Source: Lentisphaerota bacterium
GTDB taxonomy: Bacteria > Verrucomicrobiota > Lentisphaeria > Victivallales > Victivallaceae
Direction: 5' to 3'
DNA: 59,032 nucleotides
NCBI GenBank assembly: GCA_015061695.1
Contig: SUWA01000006.1
Location: forward strand, 1 to 59,032
The notes beneath the pieces were generated by a model. That model was given only the letters and a program-made list of their open reading frames with translations. It was not told the DNA's origin and did no database searches. The first letter of the stretch is position 1. Each line of letters opens with the position of its first letter. Shown here piece after piece: positions 24,674-34,281 of this stretch. A program made the translations under genes and the position numbers.

Positions 24674-27223
24674 ATGGCTGAAACAGAAATTAAAAAACCA
24701 AGTTCATTGGAGTGCCTCCGCAAACTTTTTGCTCAATTCCGGCATAATGTGAACTTTGATGCGCTCATTTCCGGCGAACTTCTGGATCGGTGCAAGACCG
24801 ATGAAGTCAATGTTTTGATCGAATTGGCCGCAGCCCACGATCTGCGCCCGGAAAAACATAATAACATAGCCGAAATCGGCAAAACCTATAACGGCCCGGC
24901 GCTGCTGCAGCTGACCAACCGGAGCTGGATCATTGTCATGCGCTGTCATCAGCTTGTCAGCGAAGATGGAGTGGCAATCTACGATCCGGCCAGCGATCAG
25001 AATATCCGGGTGAAAAAAGAACAATTGCTGGCACGAGCCGGCAGCGAAGTGATTTTGTTCCGCAATCTTCAGGAAGTCGATGCCATCGAACAAAGTGCGT
25101 TGTTCTGTTTGTGCGCCATCGCCCGGCATCACAATATTGCCATGGATCTGCGCCGGGTGATGCACGATTTTGCGGTCGATCACGAAGAACCGCGCCCGGC
25201 TCTGTTGAGCGCCATTGCCGATACTTACGAACTCAACTGCAAAAAAGTCCGTTTGAATTACAGCAAGATAACCTCGCTCAATCAGGCCTATCCGGCTATG
25301 GGGCGCAAGAAAAACGGCAAATATGTGGTGATTTGCGGAGTCCGGAAAAACGAAAAAGAAGAAATCGAACTGGTGGTACTCGACCCGGAACGCATGACTC
25401 CGGAATCGCGCTTTGTCTTTATGGATAAAGAACAGTTCAAAGCCGAACTTACCACCGAAGTGATGCTGCTCAAGCGCCGCTACAAACTCTCTGACGAAGA
25501 CCGGCCGTTTTCGCTGACATGGTTTCTGCCGGAATTTTTCAAACTGCGCGGCATTTTCGGGCAGATCGCACTGACCGTGGCAATGATAACGATCCTGTCG
25601 CTGATCGTACCGCTCTTTTTCCAGATCGTAGTCGATAAAGTCCTGACCAACAAATCTTACAACACTTTGAACGTGTTGGGGATCGGCATTATTGCAGTAG
25701 TTATATTCAATGGCATACTGGATTATCTGCGCAGTTACTTTTTGCTCTTTGCCACCAATAAGATCGACGTGGCGACCGCCACCAAGACTTTCCGGCATCT
25801 GATGCGCCTGCCGGTGGATTTCTTTGAGCGCGTTCCCTCCGGAGTGCTGCTCAAACACATGCAGCAGACCGAAAAGATCCGCGGTTTCCTTTCCGGCAAC
25901 CTTTTCTTCACTTTTCTGGATCTGCTTTCGCTGTGTATATTCATTCCGGTATTGCTGCTTTATACGGTTGAACTTACGCTGGTGGTGCTGGGCTATTCGG
26001 TATTGATGGCACTGGTGATCGCCTGTTTGATCAAACCTTTCCAACGGCGCTTGAACGAACTTTATCAGGCCGAAGGCAAACGCCAGAGTATGCTGGTGGA
26101 ATCAATCCACGGCGTGCGTACAGTCAAGTCGCTGGCGCTGGAACCGGTGGAAGAAAAACACTGGGATGACTCCACAGCGTATGCCATCAAATCCTACTTC
26201 CGGGTCGGCAAGATCTCCATGTCGGCCAAAAGTATCAGTCATGTGCTGGAAATGATGATGACCATTACCGTTATCTGGCTGGGGGCGCATCTGGTCTTTG
26301 ACCACCAGATCTCGGTCGGTGCGCTGATCGCGTTCCAGATGCTGGCCAACCGGGTTACGGGGCCGCTGGTCAAACTGGTGGGTTTGATCCACGAATACCA
26401 GCAGATCGCGCTTTCGGTAAAAATGCTCGGGGTGGTGATGAATACCCCGGTCGAACCGCAGGGCGGCGGGGTGCGCAACCAGCTGCGCGGTGCGGTGGAA
26501 TTTGAACATGTAACCTTCCAGTACCGGCCCGATCTGCCGTCGGTAATCAAAGATCTTTCGCTGTCGATCAAGCCGGGTACGACTATCGGTATCGTCGGAC
26601 GTTCCGGTTCGGGCAAAACTACTATCACCAAACTGCTGCAGGGCTTGTACCCGGTGGTTCAGGGGTTGATCAAGATCGACGGTATTGATTTGCGCGAAAT
26701 CGACAAATCGCATTTGCGCAGTTCGATCGGGGTAGTGCTGCAGGAAAATTACTTCTTCTCCGGCACCGTGCGCGAAAATATCAGTCTGACCAAACGCAAT
26801 GCTTCGATCGAAGAAATCATCTACGCCGCCAAACTGGCCGGTGCTGATGAGTTTGTTCAGAAACTCCCCCGCGGCTACGATACAGTGTTGGAAGAAAACG
26901 CCTCCAACCTTTCCGGCGGGCAGAAACAGCGTCTGGCCATCGCCCGCGCACTGCTGAACAATCCGCCGGTACTGATTTTTGACGAAGCGACCAGCGCGCT
27001 CGACCCGGAAAGCGAACTGGTGATCCAGAACAACCTCAAGTCGATCGCCCGCGGCCGTACCGTGCTGATAATTTCGCACCGCTTGAGTATTGTATCCGGC
27101 GCCGACCAGATCGTAGTGATCGACAGCGGCAAGATTTCCGCCATGGGTACTCATCAGGAACTGCTGAACCAGCCGGGGACCTACCGCGAGTTCTGGCATC
27201 AGCAAATGCGCATAGACAAGTGA
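24674..27223 (+). CDS. Type I secretion ABC transporter (HlyB-like) with tandem N-terminal C39-like domains
   Basis: This 849-residue protein is a fused exporter. Residues 1-125 and 128-265 look like two C39-peptidase-like domains. In the second, the segment QSALFCLCAIARHHNI aligns with the C39 active site but has Ser where the catalytic Cys should be, so it would bind substrate without cutting. Residues about 285-560 are six membrane segments. The ATPase domain has Walker A GRSGSGKTT, signature NLSGGQKQRL, Walker B VLIFDEATSALD and the ISHRLS His. It powers export of a large protein with the HlyD partner encoded next. The start at 24674 has an AGGA site; upstream in-frame codons lie inside the terminator. 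Confidence 0.9.
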   Translation: MAETEIKKPSSLECLRKLFAQFRHNVNFDALISGELLDRCKTDEVNVLIELAAAHDLRPEKHNNIAEIGKTYNGPALLQLTNRSWIIVMRCHQLVSEDGVAIYDPASDQNIRVKKEQLLARAGSEVILFRNLQEVDAIEQSALFCLCAIARHHNIAMDLRRVMHDFAVDHEEPRPALLSAIADTYELNCKKVRLNYSKITSLNQAYPAMGRKKNGKYVVICGVRKNEKEEIELVVLDPERMTPESRFVFMDKEQFKAELTTEVMLLKRRYKLSDEDRPFSLTWFLPEFFKLRGIFGQIALTVAMITILSLIVPLFFQIVVDKVLTNKSYNTLNVLGIGIIAVVIFNGILDYLRSYFLLFATNKIDVATATKTFRHLMRLPVDFFERVPSGVLLKHMQQTEKIRGFLSGNLFFTFLDLLSLCIFIPVLLLYTVELTLVVLGYSVLMALVIACLIKPFQRRLNELYQAEGKRQSMLVESIHGVRTVKSLALEPVEEKHWDDSTAYAIKSYFRVGKISMSAKSISHVLEMMMTITVIWLGAHLVFDHQISVGALIAFQMLANRVTGPLVKLVGLIHEYQQIALSVKMLGVVMNTPVEPQGGGVRNQLRGAVEFEHVTFQYRPDLPSVIKDLSLSIKPGTTIGIVGRSGSGKTTITKLLQGLYPVVQGLIKIDGIDLREIDKSHLRSSIGVVLQENYFFSGTVRENISLTKRNASIEEIIYAAKLAGADEFVQKLPRGYDTVLEENASNLSGGQKQRLAIARALLNNPPVLIFDEATSALDPESELVIQNNLKSIARGRTVLIISHRLSIVSGADQIVVIDSGKISAMGTHQELLNQPGTYREFWHQQMRIDK

Positions 27224-27245
27224 AGAACAGGGAGTTGATTATATA

Positions 27246-28631
27246 ATGAGCAAGCAAGATAAAAAAATCCCCCAGGTGGCAGTAGAATACCAGCCTGATG
27301 CGCTGGAAATCGCCAATTCCCGGTTGCCGTGGCTGGCGCGTTACAGTGTTATTTTTGCCTTTATCTTCATGGCCGGAGCTATCTTCTGGGCGTGGAAAGG
27401 CCAAGTGGATGTGATCGTTACCGGTACCGGCAAGATCGTCAGCAACCAGCAGCCGATCGTAATGAAGCCGTTGGAACTGACCGTAATCAAGGAAGTCAAC
27501 GTAAAAGTCGGCGATATTGTGGAAGCCGGCGACATACTTATCACCTTTGACCCGACCGTAAGCGTGGCCGAAGCTGACCGTCTTACCCGCGAGATCGCCA
27601 CGCTTTCGGCAGAACGCGACCGGCTCGAAGCAGAATACAGTATGCAGAAAAAATTCGTTGCGCCGGCGGACGCGCCGGAGATGTTTCCGGCTGCTGACAA
27701 AACCAAATATCAGGACTACTATCACAACGAGTTCAAATTGCAGACGGCTATTTTTGAGCAGCGTCAGAAATATTATAACGAGCGGATGAAGTATTTTGCC
27801 GAAACGATCAAACAGATCGAAGCCACCCGCAAAACCCGTACCGACTCCAAAAACAGCCACACCAGGCGCCGCGAAGAGATCAAAAAGCTGGAAGAATCTT
27901 ACGAAAAGATGTTTGCCCAGCGCGTAACCACCCAGAAAGAGTATGTGGAACTCAAGCTCTCGCGTATGCAGATGGATGCCTCGATTGAGGAGCTGGAAAA
28001 TACCTTGCAGGAGTTGGAACATCAGCTGCAAAGCACCAACTCGCAGCGGGATTCGTTCATTCAGGAGTGGAACAACAACATCTCCGAACAGTTGGTCAAG
28101 ACCCGGCGTGAACTCTCCAGCAATGAACAGCAGTACAAGAAAAATCAGCAGCGGGTAGATGCACTCTATCTGCAAGCCCCCTGTAAAGCAATGGTACACG
28201 AAATCGCGGCCTTTTCCACCGGTTCAGCTGTGCGCGAAGCCGAAGCATTGATCACATTGATCCCGCTGGAAGGCACGGAGCTGGAAGTGGAGATACGCCC
28301 GCAGGATATCGGAAAAGTCCGGGTTGGCTCGGAAGTCCGGGTCAAACTCACAGCATACCCGTTCCAGAAGTACGATACGCTGAACGGTGTGGTGCGGCAT
28401 ATTTCGTCGGATACCTTTGTCAAACAGGGCAAGGCTGATATTGGCGAAAGCCAGACCTATTACCGGGCAAGAGTTACTGTCAGCGGCAAACTGCGCAACC
28501 AGCCGGAAAACTTCAAACTGATACCGGGTATGGAAGCCACTGCCGAAATCAAAACCGGCCGGCGGCGGATCATTGAGTACATAACCTATCCGCTCCATAA
28601 AGCGCTGGACGAAACCGCCCGCGAACCGTAA
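27246..28631 (+). CDS. HlyD-family type I secretion adaptor
   Basis: The 461-residue protein has one N-terminal membrane segment (SVIFAFIFMAGAIFWAW, about residues 34-50), a lipoyl-like half motif (VIKEVNVKVGDIVEAGDILITFD), a long coiled coil from about 105 to 300, and a C-terminal beta-barrel part (AEALITLIPLEGTELEVEIRPQDIGKVRVGSEVRVKL) typical of HlyD/PrtE adaptors. It bridges the inner-membrane ABC transporter and a TolC-like outer-membrane channel, which is not encoded here. It starts 22 bases after the transporter gene and clearly belongs to the same operon. Confidence 0.92.
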   Translation: MSKQDKKIPQVAVEYQPDALEIANSRLPWLARYSVIFAFIFMAGAIFWAWKGQVDVIVTGTGKIVSNQQPIVMKPLELTVIKEVNVKVGDIVEAGDILITFDPTVSVAEADRLTREIATLSAERDRLEAEYSMQKKFVAPADAPEMFPAADKTKYQDYYHNEFKLQTAIFEQRQKYYNERMKYFAETIKQIEATRKTRTDSKNSHTRRREEIKKLEESYEKMFAQRVTTQKEYVELKLSRMQMDASIEELENTLQELEHQLQSTNSQRDSFIQEWNNNISEQLVKTRRELSSNEQQYKKNQQRVDALYLQAPCKAMVHEIAAFSTGSAVREAEALITLIPLEGTELEVEIRPQDIGKVRVGSEVRVKLTAYPFQKYDTLNGVVRHISSDTFVKQGKADIGESQTYYRARVTVSGKLRNQPENFKLIPGMEATAEIKTGRRRIIEYITYPLHKALDETAREP

Positions 28632-28707
28632 TCAATGAGTTAAACATTCAGGCCGCGGCCGATTGGCCGACGGCCTGCTTTAGCCCCAGTAAGGATCATA
28701 TACTGCA

Positions 28708-30204
28708 ATGGAAGAAGCAAATTCCACCAATCAGATCAAACAACCGGCAACCACCATCAGCGTTGCCCCGTTAAAATTGGCCATGCCGAACTCCGGCAAG
28801 GCAACCGTTGCGGAAAAAGTACAGCCACCTGTTGAAACGCCGGAACGCCCGGAAACTGTTGACACCACACTTGCGCCGGCAACACCGGAGAGCAATATTG
28901 CCGAACCGGACAACACCCCTGCCCCCGGACAAACACCTGAACCGGTGGATCCATCGACGGTGTTTGAGTGGGATGTTTTGCCGCCGGAACGCCGCCGCCG
29001 CGGTAAATTGCGTAAACGCTGGCCCCGGCGTCTGGCCAGGATATTGATCGTTTTGCTGGCATTGCTGGCAGTGTTGTTTTTGTTGACCGCAGAATTCAAA
29101 CCGGCGATAACGCCGGATGCCGAACCGCTGCAATTAAAAAAAGAACAGCGGGCACAGCTTTTGAACTCGCTGCGCAACAGTCTTGACAACAATCAGGATC
29201 AGGCCATTTTGCTGGTAACTTTGAGCGAACAGGATCTCAATACGATCTTTGCCATAGTGCTGGATAAACTCAACCGTTCCGGCGATGAAAATTCGCTCAA
29301 AATGGCCGGAGAGTGGCAGAACGGTGTTTTCAACGGCACGGCTTCGATCAAAAAACTGGGGGTATATTTTACCGCCCGCTTTACGGCGACCCCGGTTTGG
29401 GAAAACGGTAAACTTGCCATTGATGTGCAATCGTTCAAACTCGGCAAATTGCCGATCCCGCAGCAGTGGCTGGATAAACTGCTGGCGGCCAAAGTCATGA
29501 CTGTTTTGGAAGCAAGCGCTGAATACAGTGCCATTATGCAACCGGTCAAGTCGTTGAGTTTTACTGACAGCGGGTCGCTGCAAATCGAACTCGACAATAA
29601 CACACCTCCGCCGCCGATCTATGCCGACGAAATATTGGACAATATGGAGCTTGCTCCGGCCGAGCGGCTCAACACGAGCATCGAAGAAGCGATCGCCGCC
29701 GGTAAAGACCGCTGTACTGTGATCTTGAGTCAAGCCGAGTTGACCAAACTCATGGCCGACCGCGCTTTCGAGTGGGAAACCCAGCAAAAACGGCCCAACG
29801 ACCCGTTTTTTTACGGCGAATGGAAAAATGACGGGCTGCATCTGGTGGCAACCTATGTTTCCAATGCCGAAGGGTTGAAGCTCTATCCGCGCAATGAAGA
29901 AGATGAAAACAGCCTGCTTGCAGACTACCCGGGTACGCACTTTAATTTGACTTTGATCGTTGAACCGAGTCTGACTGACCGCCAATTGGAACTCAAGATC
30001 AAAGCGCTTAAACTGGGCAAGATCGAACTTCCGGCCGGAAAAATCACCGAGACAGTCAATCAGCAGCTGGTCAATCTGGAAGATAGTGAATCATATCAAA
30101 ATTTTCTGGATAAGATCATCACCATACGGCAACTGCCCGACGGCAATGTTGAGCTGACGCTCGACCCCAATAAAACCAGCGATATGTTCCGCAGCGCAGA
30201 ATAA
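28708..30204 (+). CDS. Membrane-anchored protein of unknown function in the secretion operon
   Basis: The 498-residue protein has a Pro/Thr-rich N-terminal stretch of about 85 residues in the cytoplasm, an RRRRGKLRKRWPRR basic patch, one membrane segment (ILIVLLALLAVLFLLTA, about residues 112-128), and about 370 residues outside. Three similar stretches built on LQLKK-EQRAQLL / ILLVTLSEQDLN / VILSQAELTKLM suggest repeated small domains. I do not recognise a family. It lies 76 bases after the HlyD gene, with a GC-rich hairpin between them, so it may share the operon and serve export or surface assembly. That role is inference. Confidence 0.65.
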   Translation: MEEANSTNQIKQPATTISVAPLKLAMPNSGKATVAEKVQPPVETPERPETVDTTLAPATPESNIAEPDNTPAPGQTPEPVDPSTVFEWDVLPPERRRRGKLRKRWPRRLARILIVLLALLAVLFLLTAEFKPAITPDAEPLQLKKEQRAQLLNSLRNSLDNNQDQAILLVTLSEQDLNTIFAIVLDKLNRSGDENSLKMAGEWQNGVFNGTASIKKLGVYFTARFTATPVWENGKLAIDVQSFKLGKLPIPQQWLDKLLAAKVMTVLEASAEYSAIMQPVKSLSFTDSGSLQIELDNNTPPPPIYADEILDNMELAPAERLNTSIEEAIAAGKDRCTVILSQAELTKLMADRAFEWETQQKRPNDPFFYGEWKNDGLHLVATYVSNAEGLKLYPRNEEDENSLLADYPGTHFNLTLIVEPSLTDRQLELKIKALKLGKIELPAGKITETVNQQLVNLEDSESYQNFLDKIITIRQLPDGNVELTLDPNKTSDMFRSAE

Positions 30205-30226
30205 AGATCTGCGGCGCAGGAAAAAA

Positions 30227-30814
30227 TCATTCAGCTCCGGCGGTTGATGCTGCCGGAGCTTTTTTATTTTCTGCCGGCAACGGAGCTGGAGTTACCGGCT
30301 TACCGTCAGCAGCAACCAAGCGGAGTTTATAAATATCCCGCCAATCCTTGACACTCTCGCTATCGCCTTCCAGTTCAACAACTACTTCCAGATCGCCGTG
30401 TTTGATGAACGGAGCCAATTCTTTGCAGCTTACAGTCAAGTCGGATCTCTGGCGCAGTTTTTTGATTTTAACCGGCAGCGCCTTATTGGCAAAACCGTCT
30501 TTTTCTTCGCCTTTGCAATCCGGCATATTCTTAAAATCGGCAAGTTCGACCGGTTCGCCATTGATCAGGATCACGCCGAACTTATCACTGTCAGCCAGCG
30601 CATCGCTGTTGCCGCGCAGATAAATCGTCTTGATCCGCCCGCCAGCCGGAACTTTGATCAGCATTTCGGAATAACTGCCGTCCGCGTCCGGCGGCGAAAC
30701 CACTATCGCCAATCTGACCACATCTGCTTGCGGCAAAGCCACCAGCAAGACGCCCATTACCACGATCAAAGTTGTTACCAGATATATCCAGCGCCGCCGG
30801 GTTCTCTCTTTCAT
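30227..30814 (-). CDS. Membrane-anchored protein of unknown function
   Basis: The 195-residue protein starts with a basic stretch and one membrane segment (WIYLVTTLIVVMGVLLVALP, about residues 9-28). The outside part has a beta-rich body (SEMLIKVPAGGRIKTIYLRG, FGVILINGEPVELADF, DLEVVVELEGDSES) and a Pro/Ala-rich tail. Two cysteines (about 100 and 130) could form a disulfide. I do not recognise a family. It lies 6 bases downstream of acpS in the same direction, which suggests co-transcription, but AcpS gives no hint of function. Confidence 0.65.
   Translation of the reverse strand: MKERTRRRWIYLVTTLIVVMGVLLVALPQADVVRLAIVVSPPDADGSYSEMLIKVPAGGRIKTIYLRGNSDALADSDKFGVILINGEPVELADFKNMPDCKGEEKDGFANKALPVKIKKLRQRSDLTVSCKELAPFIKHGDLEVVVELEGDSESVKDWRDIYKLRLVAADGKPVTPAPLPAENKKAPAASTAGAE
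30233..30271 (+). terminator. Intrinsic terminator after the 498-residue gene
   Basis: AGCTCCGGC (30233-30241) pairs with GCCGGAGCT (30252-30260), followed by TTTTTTATTTT. It lies inside the 3' end of the convergent gene at 30227-30814. Confidence 0.8.
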
Positions 30815-30820
30815 AAAAAA

Positions 30821-31186
30821 TCAACCTTCCAAAATTACAAATGCTGAAGCGTATTCTTTTTCGTGAGAGATCGACAGATGGATCTTTTTTCCGCCGAGCG
30901 CCTCCAAACGCTGAAGCGCCCGTCCACGCAAAGTCATGACCGGCTGCCCGGCAGCGTTGTTGTCTATTTCTATCTCCAGCCACGAACAGTGTTCGCCGAA
31001 ACCGCACCCCAGCGCTTTGGCCAGAGCTTCTTTGGCGGCCCAGCGTCCGGCCAGATGTTCAGCACGATGAACCGAACCGGAGGCCTTTTGCAGCTCCAGT
31101 TCAGTAAAACACCGTTCGGCGATCCGGTCAAGTTTTCCGGCCAAACGCGCCACGGATACAATATCTGTACCAATTCCTGCAATCAT
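30821..31186 (-). CDS. acpS: Holo-[acyl-carrier-protein] synthase
   Basis: The 121-residue protein has the AcpS signature: IAGIGTDIVSVARL (Asp of the magnesium site at residue 8), RAEHLAGRWAAKEALAKALG with the paired Glu/Lys, and HLSISHEKEYASAFVIL. It attaches the 4'-phosphopantetheine arm of CoA to acyl carrier protein. Length is normal (about 120). No strong ribosome site precedes the ATG. Confidence 0.95.
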   Translation of the reverse strand: MIAGIGTDIVSVARLAGKLDRIAERCFTELELQKASGSVHRAEHLAGRWAAKEALAKALGCGFGEHCSWLEIEIDNNAAGQPVMTLRGRALQRLEALGGKKIHLSISHEKEYASAFVILEG

Positions 31187-31266
31187 AAAACTTGCAAACT
31201 CACAAAATTAAACTATATTACCAGTGTAAGTAATATAACGCATCTTGATGAGGAACGCAATTTTTT

Positions 31267-31977
31267 ATGAACACCATATTGCTGGAAAAAAGCGATTTTA
31301 TTGCCCCGGAGGTGGTCAAACTTTCCGGAGCGCGGCATGAACACATGCGCAAAGTGCTGAAATCGGCTCCCGGCAGCAGCTGCAAAGTGGGTTTGTTGGA
31401 TGATCTGCTCGGCGTGGGCGAAGTTTTACAAATAGATGACCGATCCGTGGAAATGCGCGTTGTACTGAATACGCCGCCCCCGCCGCCGGTCGATCTGATC
31501 CTGGCTTGCGCCATGCAGCGGCCGCAGACTTATAAAAAAGTATTGCATATTGCCATAACCATGGGGATCAAAAAGCTGGTGTTTTTCGGGTCTTTCAAGG
31601 TGGAAAAAAGCTATTGGGACAGTCCGGTATTGTCGAATGAAATATTCAAACGCGAAGCAGTCGCAGCCTTGGAACAGTGCTGTGATACAGTTATGCCGCA
31701 AGTGGAATATCACCGTTATTTCAAAAAATTTGCCGATGATGAACTGCCGCGTTTGAGTGCCAACCGCCAGATCTACATAGCGCATCCGGTCTGCGGCGCC
31801 GCATTCCCGGATAAACCGCAAACTCCGGCTCTGTTGCTGGTCGGCCCGGAAGGCGGTTTTACCGACTACGAAGTAAGCCGGCTGCTGGAAGCCGGAGCCG
31901 TTGGCGGTACGCTGGGCAAAAGAATATTGCGTACCGAAGTGGCACTGCCGGCATTACTGGCTAAATTTACAGCCTGA
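31267..31977 (+). CDS. rsmE: 16S rRNA (uracil-1498-N3)-methyltransferase RsmE
   Basis: The 236-residue protein has the N-terminal PUA-like RNA-binding part (HEHMRKVLKSAPGSSCKVGLLDD) and the SPOUT knot motifs ALLLVGPEGGFTDYEV and LGKRILRTEVALPALLA that bind S-adenosylmethionine. It methylates U1498 of 16S rRNA. It has a GAGGAA ribosome site and is divergent from acpS. The kinase gene starts 22 bases after it. Confidence 0.94.
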   Translation: MNTILLEKSDFIAPEVVKLSGARHEHMRKVLKSAPGSSCKVGLLDDLLGVGEVLQIDDRSVEMRVVLNTPPPPPVDLILACAMQRPQTYKKVLHIAITMGIKKLVFFGSFKVEKSYWDSPVLSNEIFKREAVAALEQCCDTVMPQVEYHRYFKKFADDELPRLSANRQIYIAHPVCGAAFPDKPQTPALLLVGPEGGFTDYEVSRLLEAGAVGGTLGKRILRTEVALPALLAKFTA

Positions 31978-31999
31978 CAAACGATTTTTGGGGCGTATT

Positions 32000-34243
32000 A
32001 TGGAAAGTAAAACCACAGTCATACTGCCGGAAGATTCTGCAGATAAAAAACTTATTATTCCGTCAGCATCGTCGGCAGATACCCCGGCGTCAGCAAATGG
32101 TAATCCTGCGAACAGAACCCGGCGGCCGATTTTCAGCAAACTGCCTCAAATAATGCGCCCCCGCCGCACCGTGGTGGACGAAACCATGCTCATTGCAGCG
32201 GCGGTAAATCCGCGCCTGGAACTGTTTCCGCCATCCCGGAGTACAACTGCCGAAGACAGCAAAAATCTGCCGGAATTAAACCGGAGTTATAATCTGGCCG
32301 ACAAACCTTTTGCCGCCGGCGGACAAGGCAAACTCAGCACTGCCGAACACCGTTTTCTGGCGTGCGAAACAGCCATAAAATCGCTGCATGCCAATCAGTG
32401 CAACAACCCGGACAGCCGGGAAGCATTTTTTAATGAAGCGCAGCTGACGGCCTCGCTGGATCACCCGGCGATCATTCCGGTCCACGGTTTTTTCAGCGAT
32501 GAAAATAACGGGCTGCATTTAGCTATGAAACTCATCAAAGGCTGTACTCTCAGCGAATATCTGAAACGCCTTACCGGATTATATCAAAAGCATGGCATCC
32601 ACCGTTTTGACGAAAAACGTTCACTGCGCAGCCGCATTGATATATTTCTGCGGGTTTGCGATGCGATCTCTTTTGCGCACGAAAAAAAGATTCTGCACCG
32701 GGATTTGAAACCGGAAAATATCATGTTGGGCAAACACCGCGAAACCTATGTAACTGATTGGGGCATTGCCCTGCCTTTTGCCGATGCGCTGAAGTTGAAA
32801 AAAGTCAGCGGCACGCCGGCTTATGTTGCCCCCGAGCTGTTGAGCAACCCCGGCGCAGATCACAAAAGCGATATCTATTCGCTGGGAGTGATACTCTTTG
32901 AACTGACCACACTAAATCCGGCGTTCAGCGACGAGGATGTACCAACACTGCTGCAAAAAGTCCGGCTGGGCAATCATAATCCGCTCCGCCACCGGTTTGG
33001 GAGCAAAATCGACCGCGATCTGCAAGCGATCATCCGCAAGGCCATGAGCGTTGACCCCGCTTTGCGTTATTCCAGCGTGAACGATCTGGCCAGAGATCTG
33101 CGCAAGTATCTGGCCAACGAAGAGGTTTCGGCCCGCCCGGACAACATATTCAACCGCCTTGCCCGCTGGGGCTCCACTCACCGGAATGGTATGATGCTTG
33201 CGCTGTTGGGGCTGTTGCTGCTGCTGGCCGGGAGCAGTGCGTATATATTGCATAAAGAAGTGGTAGGCTCGATCCGGCAGCGCGCCCGCGAACAGGCGAT
33301 CCACCAGATCCACAGTCAGGTAACAGCCATTGCCGGTGATATGGAAAAAAGTATTCAGCGCGTAGAATACCAGCTGGAAACATTGCGCATAAATATGCTG
33401 TTTACACATCTGCAAAAAGAATTGGTTCTGCCTGCCAATGAGCGTATAAATCTGTTCACGCCGGAGCGTTACCGCAGTGATCCGCCGCCCAGTTTCCGCT
33501 ATTCACCGATCTACCGGCACAAGATCGACCCCGATGGAGCTGTTATATTCAATACCCGAACTCAAACCGTTACCAATCAGGAGTTCGAACAATACAATGC
33601 AATAGGTTTGCACATGCAGAAGATCCTGCTTGCCACCCTGCCCGACCGCGCCAATGCTGCACCCGAAGCACTGCTTACCGGCAGCCAACCCGCCAAGAGC
33701 GTGTATTCTGCGTGGAGCAATGGCATCTTTATTGCATACCCGGGAACGGATGAGTTTGATTCGACCTATGATCCATCGGCACGCCAGTGGTACATCAACG
33801 CCATCCGTAATCCCGATAAAGCATACTGGAGCATGCCGTACAATGATGCTTACGGCAATAATGAAAAAGTTATAAGTTGTTCACTGGCTGTTCCCGGCTT
33901 GCACGGAGAATTGATCGGAGTAGCGGCAATGGATTTTTCATTGGAAAAACTTTCCGATGCACTCATGAGCAGCCCCAGCCAATATCAGAAATTCATTTAC
34001 GAAAAAATGTTGATCAGCCCGGATGGCAATGTGTTGTTCCGCACTGCATCTGAAAATCAGCCGGCAGTAAAATTCAATGATCCGGAACTTATCAAACAGA
34101 TGCAGGAGCTTAAATACGGCACATTGACCGCCCGGACGGAACAAGGTGAAATATTGCTGGCGTTTGCCCACATCAAGCAGCTGAATATACTCTATGTGGA
34201 AACCGTCGATATAAACAGCCTGACCACTGAAAGTCAAAACTGA
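32000..34243 (+). CDS. Membrane Ser/Thr protein kinase with extracytoplasmic Cache-type sensor
   Basis: This 747-residue protein starts at the ATG at 32000; the open frame upstream overlaps rsmE. Residues 1-95 are a low-complexity cytoplasmic lead. The kinase domain (about 97-385) has the Gly loop AGGQGKLST, the ATP Lys in TAIKSL (127), the catalytic loop HRDLKPENIM (D235, N240), DWG for DFG (D253) and the APE-like APELL. A membrane helix (MLALLGLLLLLAGSSAYIL) follows near residue 400. The outside part (about 425-740) carries a double-Cache-like domain (YSAWSNGIFIAYPGTDEFDSTYDPSARQWYINAI, GVAAMDFSLEKL). It probably senses a small extracytoplasmic molecule and phosphorylates cytoplasmic proteins. 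Targets are unknown. Confidence 0.9.
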   Translation: MESKTTVILPEDSADKKLIIPSASSADTPASANGNPANRTRRPIFSKLPQIMRPRRTVVDETMLIAAAVNPRLELFPPSRSTTAEDSKNLPELNRSYNLADKPFAAGGQGKLSTAEHRFLACETAIKSLHANQCNNPDSREAFFNEAQLTASLDHPAIIPVHGFFSDENNGLHLAMKLIKGCTLSEYLKRLTGLYQKHGIHRFDEKRSLRSRIDIFLRVCDAISFAHEKKILHRDLKPENIMLGKHRETYVTDWGIALPFADALKLKKVSGTPAYVAPELLSNPGADHKSDIYSLGVILFELTTLNPAFSDEDVPTLLQKVRLGNHNPLRHRFGSKIDRDLQAIIRKAMSVDPALRYSSVNDLARDLRKYLANEEVSARPDNIFNRLARWGSTHRNGMMLALLGLLLLLAGSSAYILHKEVVGSIRQRAREQAIHQIHSQVTAIAGDMEKSIQRVEYQLETLRINMLFTHLQKELVLPANERINLFTPERYRSDPPPSFRYSPIYRHKIDPDGAVIFNTRTQTVTNQEFEQYNAIGLHMQKILLATLPDRANAAPEALLTGSQPAKSVYSAWSNGIFIAYPGTDEFDSTYDPSARQWYINAIRNPDKAYWSMPYNDAYGNNEKVISCSLAVPGLHGELIGVAAMDFSLEKLSDALMSSPSQYQKFIYEKMLISPDGNVLFRTASENQPAVKFNDPELIKQMQELKYGTLTARTEQGEILLAFAHIKQLNILYVETVDINSLTTESQN

Positions 34244-34281
34244 AAATCAATCATATTCTTAAGATTATCAACGTCTTGCAA

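Noticed and set aside
24704-26044. 446-codon open frame opposite the secretion transporter
   Set aside because: It is the antisense of a well-conserved ABC transporter; composition is typical of a shadow frame.
31901-31999. Longer N-terminus for the Ser/Thr kinase
   Set aside because: The extension overlaps the conserved rsmE C-terminus in another frame; the ATG at 32000 is the better start.
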